Both the position numbers and the translations under genes were made by a program. This document shows positions 11,468-17,567 of a DNA stretch of 17,567 nt, piece by piece. Position 1 is the stretch's first letter. Each line of letters begins with the position of its first letter. The notes beneath the pieces are model-generated. The model was given only the letters and a program-made list of their open reading frames with translations. It was not told the origin of the DNA and made no database searches. Source of the stretch: Pseudomonadota bacterium (GTDB lineage: Bacteria; Pseudomonadota; Gammaproteobacteria; Xanthomonadales; Xanthomonadaceae); assembly GCA_023425225.1 (NCBI GenBank), contig JAFADB010000153.1:1-17567 (forward strand), read 5' to 3'.

Positions 11468-13806
11468 AATCCATTTCCCCCGTTTCCGTAGAGCGGATGT
11501 TCCCGATGCGATTGTTCGTTGCCTGCATGGCGTTTGGTCTCACCTCCCTGGTCGGCATGGCGCGGGCGCAGGACGGTGCCGCCGCCCAGGCGCCCGAAGC
11601 GGCCGCGGATGTTGCTCCTTTGGCTGCCCCCTCGCAGCAGCGCACGGCGACCCTGCGCCAGCTGGGCATCAACTACGAGATCACCCTGCGCGGCATCGAG
11701 GGCAGTGCCGGCGTGCCTTTCAGCACGCGCTCGGACGAGGTGGTGCAGGCCGCGACGCTGCACCTGAAGTACAGCTATTCGCCGGCGCTGCTGCCTGACT
11801 TGTCCCACCTCAAGATCACCGTCAACGGCGTCACCGTGGCGACGATTCCCACGCCCAGGGAAACCGCCGGCCGCCTGCTGGAAACCGACATCCCGATCAA
11901 TCCGCTGCTGGTCACCGCCTACAACCAGCTGGACATGCAGTTGATCGGGCACTACACCCGCGACTGCGAGGATCCGGACCACACCAGCCTGTGGGCCAAT
12001 ATCGACCGCGGCAGCAATCTTTCGCTGGAGAGCACGCCGCTGCAGCTCGCCGACGACCTGTCGCTGCTGCCTGTCCCCTTCTTCGACGAGCGCGATATCC
12101 GCCGCCTGCAGCTGCCCTTCTATTTCCCGCAGCGTCCCGACCTGGAGACGGTCCAGGCCGCCGGCATCGTCTCGTCCTGGTTCGGCGCGCTGGCCGGCTA
12201 TCGTGGCGCCGCGTTCCCGGTGACGGTGGGCGCCTTGCCCGACACCGGCAATGCGGTGCTGTTCGTCACGCCCTCCACCTTGCCGGCCGAGCTGACCGCG
12301 GAAGGCAGGTTTGCCGGCGTGGTCGGCCCGGGCGTGGCCGTGGTCGCCAATCCGCGCGATCCGTTCGGCAAGTTCCTGCTGGTGATGGGGCGCAATCCCG
12401 CCGAACTGCGCACCGCGGCCACGGCGCTGGCCCTGCGCGCACCCATGGGCGGCCCCGCGGCGACCATCACCAAGCTCGACGAGCCGAACAAGCGCCGGCC
12501 GTACGACGCGCCGCGCTGGGTATCCAGCGAGCACCCGGTCCGCTTCGGCGACCTGGTCTCGCAGGACAGCCAGCTCAGCGTGAGCGGCTACCACCCGGAC
12601 CTGATCCGCGTCGGCCTGCAACTGCCGCCGGACCTGTTCGTGTGGCGCCGCGCCGGCATCCCGCTGACGCTGAAGTACCGCTACACGCTTCCCGACGTCG
12701 ACAACAAGTCTGCGCTGAACATCAGCCTCAACGATTCGTTCATCGCCACCTTGCCGCTGAACGGCCTGCCCTACGCCGAGTCGCTGCCGCAGCGCTGGTG
12801 GAACAGCGTCGGCACCCGCGGGCAGATGCCGATCGTGCAGAAGCTGACGCTGCCGACCGGCCCGTTCTCGTCCAACAGCCAGCTGCGCTTCCATTTCTTC
12901 TTCGACCGCCCGCAGGCCGATGAGTGCAAGAACACGTTCCCTGACGTGTCCGGTGCCATCGATCCGGACTCGAGCATCGATCTCAGTTCGTTCCACCACT
13001 ACATGGCGATGCCGAACCTGGCCGCGTTCGCCAATGCCGGCTATCCCTTCAACCGCCTGGCCGATCTTTCGGAGACGGCGCTGGTGCTGCCCAACCAGTA
13101 TGGCGACCAGGACATCGCCAACGTGCTGACCCTGCTGGGGCGCCTGGGCGCTTCCAGCGGTTATCCGGCGCTGCACGCGACGATGATCCAGGCCGCCGAC
13201 GTCGCCCGCCATGCCGACCGCGATCTGGTCGTGCTCGGCTCGCGCAGCTCGCAGCCGCTGTTCCAGCAGTGGGCCGACCGGCTGCCCATCGCCGATGCCG
13301 GCGAGGATCGCAGTTTCAAGCTCAGCGACTGGCTGCTGGACAAGCTGCCGGGCTTCCTGTCCTTCGACGCACGCCGCACCGACCTGCCGACCACCGCCGA
13401 TGTCAGCGTCAGGCCCGGCCCCGGCGACGTGGTGCTGATGGGCTTCGAGTCGCCGCTGGCATCCGGGCGCAGCGTGGTGGCGGTGCTGGCCGAGCAGTCC
13501 GGAAACGTCAATGCATTGGCCGACGCGCTGGCCGATCCGGACCTGCTCAAGGATTTCCAGGGCAGCGTGGTGCTGCTGCAGGGCAAGAAGGTCACCAGCC
13601 TGGCCGGCAACCAGACGTACTACGTAGGCAAGTTGCCGCTTGCCACCTGGCTGCGCTGGTATTTCTCCGCGCATCCGCTGATGCTGGCGCTGCTGGTGGT
13701 CGGCCTGTGCCTGCTGCTGGCGCTGGCCGCACGCGTGGTGCTGCGACGGCACTCCTCGGTACGGATGCAGGAAGGACGCAAGGAACAGGAAGGGCGCAAG
13801 GAATGA
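11464..13806 (+). CDS. bcsB: Cellulose synthase regulatory/periplasmic subunit B
   Basis: 780 residues, usual length for BcsB. The start at 11464 has GGGAG 8 nt upstream and overlaps the bcsA stop. The signal peptide (residues 1-35, cleavage after MARA) may instead begin at the Met12 or Met15 codon. The large periplasmic part contains two carbohydrate-binding-like plus flavodoxin-like repeats. Visible blocks are LRQLGINYEITLRGIEG, LHLKYSYSPALLP, LKITVNGV, IGHYTRDCEDPDHTSLWANI, LKYRYTLPD, LNDSFIATLPL and FDRPQADECKNTFPD. The C-terminal membrane anchor (about 738-762) packs against BcsA and is needed for its activity; BcsB also guides the glucan toward BcsC. After the anchor is a charged tail made of a duplicated GRKEQE-type unit. 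Confidence 0.97.
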   Translation: MKSISPVSVERMFPMRLFVACMAFGLTSLVGMARAQDGAAAQAPEAAADVAPLAAPSQQRTATLRQLGINYEITLRGIEGSAGVPFSTRSDEVVQAATLHLKYSYSPALLPDLSHLKITVNGVTVATIPTPRETAGRLLETDIPINPLLVTAYNQLDMQLIGHYTRDCEDPDHTSLWANIDRGSNLSLESTPLQLADDLSLLPVPFFDERDIRRLQLPFYFPQRPDLETVQAAGIVSSWFGALAGYRGAAFPVTVGALPDTGNAVLFVTPSTLPAELTAEGRFAGVVGPGVAVVANPRDPFGKFLLVMGRNPAELRTAATALALRAPMGGPAATITKLDEPNKRRPYDAPRWVSSEHPVRFGDLVSQDSQLSVSGYHPDLIRVGLQLPPDLFVWRRAGIPLTLKYRYTLPDVDNKSALNISLNDSFIATLPLNGLPYAESLPQRWWNSVGTRGQMPIVQKLTLPTGPFSSNSQLRFHFFFDRPQADECKNTFPDVSGAIDPDSSIDLSSFHHYMAMPNLAAFANAGYPFNRLADLSETALVLPNQYGDQDIANVLTLLGRLGASSGYPALHATMIQAADVARHADRDLVVLGSRSSQPLFQQWADRLPIADAGEDRSFKLSDWLLDKLPGFLSFDARRTDLPTTADVSVRPGPGDVVLMGFESPLASGRSVVAVLAEQSGNVNALADALADPDLLKDFQGSVVLLQGKKVTSLAGNQTYYVGKLPLATWLRWYFSAHPLMLALLVVGLCLLLALAARVVLRRHSSVRMQEGRKEQEGRKE
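13768..13803 (+). repeat. 18-nt tandem duplication at the bcsB/bcsZ junction
   Basis: Units 13768-13785 and 13786-13803 (CAGGAAGGACGCAAGGAA type) differ at one base and encode the BcsB tail QEGRKE twice. The second copy places AAGGG 8 nt before the bcsZ ATG, so the duplication also builds its ribosome-binding site. Confidence 0.8.
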
Positions 13807-14987
13807 GTCTGCCGCTCCAACGCGATGTCTTGCCCACGCGGCGCCGGCTGTTGCAGACGCTGCTGGCCGCGGTCGCGGCTTCGGCCTTCGGCGCCGGTTG
13901 CGCGCCGGCGTCGAATCCGGCCTGCAGCCAGTGGACCGACTGGCATTCGTTCGTCTCGCGCCACATCCAGGCCGATGGCCGGGTCATCGATTTCTCCACC
14001 GCCGACCAGCGTTCGACCTCGGAAGGGCAGTCGTACGCGTTGTTCTTCGCCTTGGTGGACAACAACCCGATGCTGTTCGAGAAGGTGCTGGGTTGGACCC
14101 GTCACCAGCTGGCCGGCGGTCGCCCGGACCGGGCCCTGCCGGCGTGGCTGTGGGGGCAGGCCAAGGACGGCAGTTGGAGGGTGCTGGACGAGAACAGCGC
14201 CTCCGACGCCGACCTGTGGATCGCCTATGCGCTGATCGAGGCCGGCCGTCTGTGGAAACGTCCGGGCTACCTGCGCGCCGGCCTGCAGATGCTGGCGCTG
14301 GTCCGTGCCCAGGAGGTCGTGGACCTGCCCGGCTTCGGACCGATGGTATTGCCGGGCCGGCAGGGTTTCGCCGGCAAGGACCGCTGGACGCTCAATCCGA
14401 GCTATCTGCCGTTGCCACTGCTGCGCCGCTTCGCCGCCGTCGACCCCCAGGGTGGCTGGGCGCCGCTGGCCGAGCGCACGGTGTCGATGATCCATGACAG
14501 CGCGCCGGTCGGCTTCGCGCCGGACTGGATCTCCTGGGATGGGCGCAGGTTCGTGCCCGATCCCGCGCGCGGCAACGGCGGCAGCTACGACGCCATCCGC
14601 GTGTACCTGTGGGCCGGAATGACCCACCCTGGCGACCCGTTGCGGCGGGCGCTGCTGCAGGACCTGTCCGGGCCTGCGCAGATGCTCAAGGCGCAAGGTC
14701 GCCTGGCCGAGAGGGTGGACACCGCGCGCGGCGTCGGTACCGGCGCCGCACCGGCTGGATTCGCTGCCGCGCTGCTGCCCTACCTCAGCGCGCTCGGCGA
14801 GGACGCGCTGCTGAAGAAACAGCTGCAGCAGGTTCCCGCCGCCGCCTCCCCCGCTGCCGAGAAGCTGCCTTACTACGAACGCACCCTGGTGATGTTCGGC
14901 AAGGGCTGGCTCGACGGACGCTACCGATTCACCGCAGACGGGCAACTGGTTCCCGCCTGGAGAAGTCCATGCTCCGCAAGAAACTGA
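13803..14987 (+). CDS. bcsZ: Periplasmic endo-1,4-beta-glucanase, GH8
   Basis: 394 residues. It cuts nascent cellulose in the periplasm, relieving tangles and tuning polymer length and export. GH8 landmarks are SEGQSYALFFALV with E74 (proton donor), LPAWLWGQ, SASDADLWIAYAL (D135/D137), LNPSYLPLPLLRRF, and GSYDAIRVYLWAGM with D263. These correspond to the E55/D243 pair of E. coli BcsZ. The N-terminus TRRRLLQTLLAAVAASAFGA has a Tat-like TRRRLL and is followed by GCAP (C33), so a Tat-exported or lipidated enzyme is possible; the lipobox is imperfect. The start overlaps the bcsB stop (ATGA) and the 3' end overlaps bcsC by 19 bp. Confidence 0.96.
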   Translation: MSLPLQRDVLPTRRRLLQTLLAAVAASAFGAGCAPASNPACSQWTDWHSFVSRHIQADGRVIDFSTADQRSTSEGQSYALFFALVDNNPMLFEKVLGWTRHQLAGGRPDRALPAWLWGQAKDGSWRVLDENSASDADLWIAYALIEAGRLWKRPGYLRAGLQMLALVRAQEVVDLPGFGPMVLPGRQGFAGKDRWTLNPSYLPLPLLRRFAAVDPQGGWAPLAERTVSMIHDSAPVGFAPDWISWDGRRFVPDPARGNGGSYDAIRVYLWAGMTHPGDPLRRALLQDLSGPAQMLKAQGRLAERVDTARGVGTGAAPAGFAAALLPYLSALGEDALLKKQLQQVPAAASPAAEKLPYYERTLVMFGKGWLDGRYRFTADGQLVPAWRSPCSARN

Positions 14988-17567
14988 CACCGTTGTGCCT
15001 GGTCGGCCTGCTGGACCTGTGCGTGCTCGCGCCGGCCTACGCCCAGTCCAGCGCTACCCAGCAACTGGTCAACCAGGGCAACTACTGGCACGACCAGGGC
15101 CGCGACGACCTGGCCGCTGACGCCTGGCGCAAGCTGCTGGCGGTGGATCCGGCGCAGCCGGACGCGTTGCTGGGCCTGGGCATGATCGACCTGGCCCAGG
15201 GGCGTGCGCAGGAAGCCCGCCGCCGGCTGCAGACCCTGCAGTCGCGGCATCCATCGGCGCCGCAGACCCAGCGGCTGCGCCTTGCCGTGGAAGGTGGCAG
15301 CAGCACCGGCGATGCGGAGCTGCGCAACGCGCGGCGCGCCGCCTCCAGCGGCCGCTACACGGAGGCGGTGCGTGCCTACGAAAGCCTGTTCGACGGCACC
15401 ACGCCGCCGTCCAACCTGGCACTGGAGTACTACCAGGTACTGGCCGGCACCCCGCAGGGATGGGAGAGGGCACGCGACGGCCTGCGCCGGTTGCACGCGG
15501 CCAACGGCAACGATCAGACCGTGGCGCTGGCCCTGGCGCAGGTGCTGACGTATCGCGAGTCCACCCGGCGCGAGGGCATCGCCCAGCTGCGTGCCCTGAG
15601 CCAGCAGTCCACGATCGCCGGCCCCGTCCGCGCCGCCTGGCGCCAGGCGCTGCTGTGGCTCGATGCCGGCCCGGCCGACGCGGCGCTGTACCAGGCCTAC
15701 CTCGCCGGCAATCCCAACGATGCCGAGGTCAAGGCCCGGCAGGATGAACTGGGCCAGCGGCAGCGTGCCGCCGCCAGCCGGGACCCGCAGGGCGAATTGC
15801 TGGGCGAGGCCTTCAAGGCGCTCAACGGCGGCGACGTGGCCGGTGCCGAACGCCGCTTCACCCAGGTGCTGAAGGCCAGTCCGCGCGACGCCGAGGCGCT
15901 GGGCGGGCTGGGCTCGGTGCGCCTGCGCCAGCAGCGTTTCTCCGAGGCGCAGGAACTGCTGCGCCCGGCGGCGGCCAGCAACGGCAAGTGGAAGTCCGCC
16001 TACGATTCGGCGCGCTACTGGCTGCTGCTGCAGCAGGCCGATGCCGCCCGCCAGCGCGGCGAGACCGGCCAGGCTACCCAGCTGGTGCAGCAGGCGCTGC
16101 GCCTGCTGCCCAACGAACCCGCCGGGCACGATGCGCTGGGCACGCTGCTGGCCGGCAGCGACGACACGGCCGCCGAGGCGAGCTATCGCAAGGCCCTGGC
16201 GCTGGATGCGAACAATGCCGGCGCCCTGCAGGGCCTGGTGGCGCTGTACAGCCGCCAGGGCCGCATGCAGGAAGCCAGCGAACTGTTCAACCGGCTCTCG
16301 CCGGCCCAGCGCGAGCAGGCCGGAGGCGAGGTGACGCTGCGTTCCAACGTGCAGCGTGCGCGTGCGCGGCAGGCGCTGGAGGCCGGCGATGCGGTGACCG
16401 CGCAGACCGAACTTGAGGCGGCGATGGTCGAGCGTCCGGGCGACCCCTGGATCCGCCTGGACCTGGCCCGGCTGTACCAGCACGCCGGACGCCCCGACCA
16501 GGCGCGCAGTGTGATGGATGGCCTGCTCGCCGTGCATGGCGACCTGCCCGAGGCGCTGTACGCCAATGCGCTGCTGGCGCAGGAAAGCGGCGATTGGGCC
16601 ACCGCCTACGCCAGCCTGGAGCGCATACCGCCCGCCTCGCGTACGGCGGAAATGAGCTCGCTGCGCAATATCGCGTGGGTTGAACAGCAGGCCGCGCAGG
16701 CCAAGCTGCTGGTGCAGCAGGGACGTGCAGGCGAGGCGCAGCTGCTGCTGTCGCGCACCGAGGCCGCGCTCGGCGACCAGCTCGACCAGCCCGCGCTGCT
16801 GGCCTCGCTGGCCGGCGCTCAAGCCGATGCCGGCAACGCGCCGCGTGCCCTCACCCTGGCGCAGCGGCTGGTGACAGGTACCTCGGTCACCACCGAGGAC
16901 CGCCTGCAATATGCCGGCGTGCTGTTGCGCGCGCACCAGGACGCCGAGCTGTCCGCGGTGCTGCGCCAGCTGCAGGACGTGACGATGACGCCGGAGCAGC
17001 TGGCCCGCTACCGCTCGCTGCGCACCGGCTACACGCTGCGCCAGGTCGATGCGCTGCGCGAACTGGGCAACCTCGAAGGCGCCTACGATGCCCTGGCGCC
17101 GGTGCTGGCGCAGCAGCCGCAGGACCCGCAGGCGTTGTCCGCGCTTGCGCGCATGTATGCCACGGCCGGCGACCAGCGCCAGGCGCTGGCCATCTACCAG
17201 CAGATCCTGCAGCTGCATCCGGATGATCTGGACGCGCTCACCGCCGCGGCCAACAGTGCCGCGGCACTGTCGGACTTGGGCAGCGCCGAGGCCTATCTGC
17301 AACGTGCGCTGTCGCAGGCGCCGGATTCGCCCGAGGTGCTCGCCGCCGCCGGCCGCGTCTACCGCAGCGCCGGCAAGAACCGCAAGGCCGAGCAGTATTT
17401 CCGCGCATCGCTGGCCGCGCAGCAGCGCCAGGCCGGCGCGCTCGACAACGGGCTGCCCGGCGCGCGCGGCCAGGCCGCCTTCGCCTCGGCGGCGCGACCG
17501 CTCAACCCGTTCTCCGGCATGACCGGGCGCATGCCGCGTTCTCCGGCGGTGCTGTCCGATGTGGTCG
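14969..17567 (+). CDS. bcsC: Cellulose synthase outer-membrane channel subunit C (partial, C-terminus outside window)
   Basis: Open from 14969 to the right edge, 866 codons. The Sec signal MLRKKLTPLCLVGLL ends with cleavage after AYA (residue 25), before QSS. The rest is a long superhelix of TPR units (for example QGNYWHDQGRDDLAADAWRK, EAGDAVTAQTELEAAMVERP and SAGKNRKAEQYFRASLAAQQ), which in BcsC contacts the periplasmic complex and peptidoglycan. The C-terminal 16-strand beta-barrel that exports cellulose is outside the window; BcsC is typically about 1150-1300 residues. GGAG six nt before the ATG and a 19-bp overlap with bcsZ indicate translational coupling. The last visible residues (PLNPFSGMTGRMP) are the Pro-rich linker region before the barrel. 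Confidence 0.95.
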   Translation, partial: MLRKKLTPLCLVGLLDLCVLAPAYAQSSATQQLVNQGNYWHDQGRDDLAADAWRKLLAVDPAQPDALLGLGMIDLAQGRAQEARRRLQTLQSRHPSAPQTQRLRLAVEGGSSTGDAELRNARRAASSGRYTEAVRAYESLFDGTTPPSNLALEYYQVLAGTPQGWERARDGLRRLHAANGNDQTVALALAQVLTYRESTRREGIAQLRALSQQSTIAGPVRAAWRQALLWLDAGPADAALYQAYLAGNPNDAEVKARQDELGQRQRAAASRDPQGELLGEAFKALNGGDVAGAERRFTQVLKASPRDAEALGGLGSVRLRQQRFSEAQELLRPAAASNGKWKSAYDSARYWLLLQQADAARQRGETGQATQLVQQALRLLPNEPAGHDALGTLLAGSDDTAAEASYRKALALDANNAGALQGLVALYSRQGRMQEASELFNRLSPAQREQAGGEVTLRSNVQRARARQALEAGDAVTAQTELEAAMVERPGDPWIRLDLARLYQHAGRPDQARSVMDGLLAVHGDLPEALYANALLAQESGDWATAYASLERIPPASRTAEMSSLRNIAWVEQQAAQAKLLVQQGRAGEAQLLLSRTEAALGDQLDQPALLASLAGAQADAGNAPRALTLAQRLVTGTSVTTEDRLQYAGVLLRAHQDAELSAVLRQLQDVTMTPEQLARYRSLRTGYTLRQVDALRELGNLEGAYDALAPVLAQQPQDPQALSALARMYATAGDQRQALAIYQQILQLHPDDLDALTAAANSAAALSDLGSAEAYLQRALSQAPDSPEVLAAAGRVYRSAGKNRKAEQYFRASLAAQQRQAGALDNGLPGARGQAAFASAARPLNPFSGMTGRMPRSPAVLSDVV

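Noticed and set aside
11038..13752. Very long minus-strand ORF (904 codons) opposite bcsB, with similar ones at 2869-4758, 4748-7069, 9335-11401, 13620-14990 and 14921-17302
   Set aside because: Stop-free antisense frames are expected opposite GC-rich coding DNA. Their translations are low-complexity Gln/Arg/His/Ala-rich and match no fold, while the plus strand encodes clear families throughout.

Overview
The window is GC-rich (about two-thirds G+C by eye) and its proteins look like those of a Xanthomonas/Stenotrophomonas/Lysobacter-type gammaproteobacterium (Xanthomonadaceae). That placement rests on family resemblance and gene layout; no search was run. Almost everything reads on the + strand. 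The very large antisense ORFs are GC-driven shadows.

Layout. (1) 1-534, minus strand: the N-terminal part of an NMT1/SsuA/ThiY-type solute-binding protein, cut by the window edge, with a perfect 14-bp operator-like palindrome just upstream. (2) 535-882: a divergent intergenic region packed with inverted repeats. (3) 883-1743: a stand-alone GT2 rhamnosyltransferase-like glycosyltransferase. (4) 1744-1927: an AT-rich promoter-like island with a CRP/Clp-like half-site, then a leader with two small hairpins. (5) 1928-6985: a four-gene glycan cassette of an outer-membrane beta-barrel protein, a membrane GT2 synthase with an N-terminal MshEN-like domain (a c-di-GMP-binding fold), a polytopic membrane protein, and a GH113-like TIM-barrel hydrolase. 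(6) 7026-8198: pncB, a housekeeping NAD-salvage gene. (7) 8199-8373: a regulatory stretch with an 11-bp-phased triple repeat and foldable leader sequence. (8) 8374-17567: a cellulose operon in the order bcsD-bcsP-bcsA-bcsB-bcsZ-bcsC. bcsC runs off the right edge, and no bcsQ is present between bcsP and bcsA.

How the genes fit. Two exopolysaccharide machines lie side by side, each with its own apparent c-di-GMP input: the MshEN-like domain on the cassette synthase and the PilZ domain on BcsA. In each, an inner-membrane GT2 synthase is paired with an outer-membrane beta-barrel partner (the 1928 protein; BcsC) and a periplasmic or lipid-anchored glycanase (GH113-like; GH8 BcsZ). The cassette resembles the E. 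coli NfrA/NfrB phage-N4-receptor glycan system and, from memory, the xagABC biofilm cluster of Xanthomonas campestris. It differs from NfrB in carrying the MshEN-like domain at the N-terminus, and it includes a dedicated GH113-like enzyme. It is the best candidate here for an incompletely described system: a second c-di-GMP-controlled secreted glycan, possibly mannose-type, next to cellulose.
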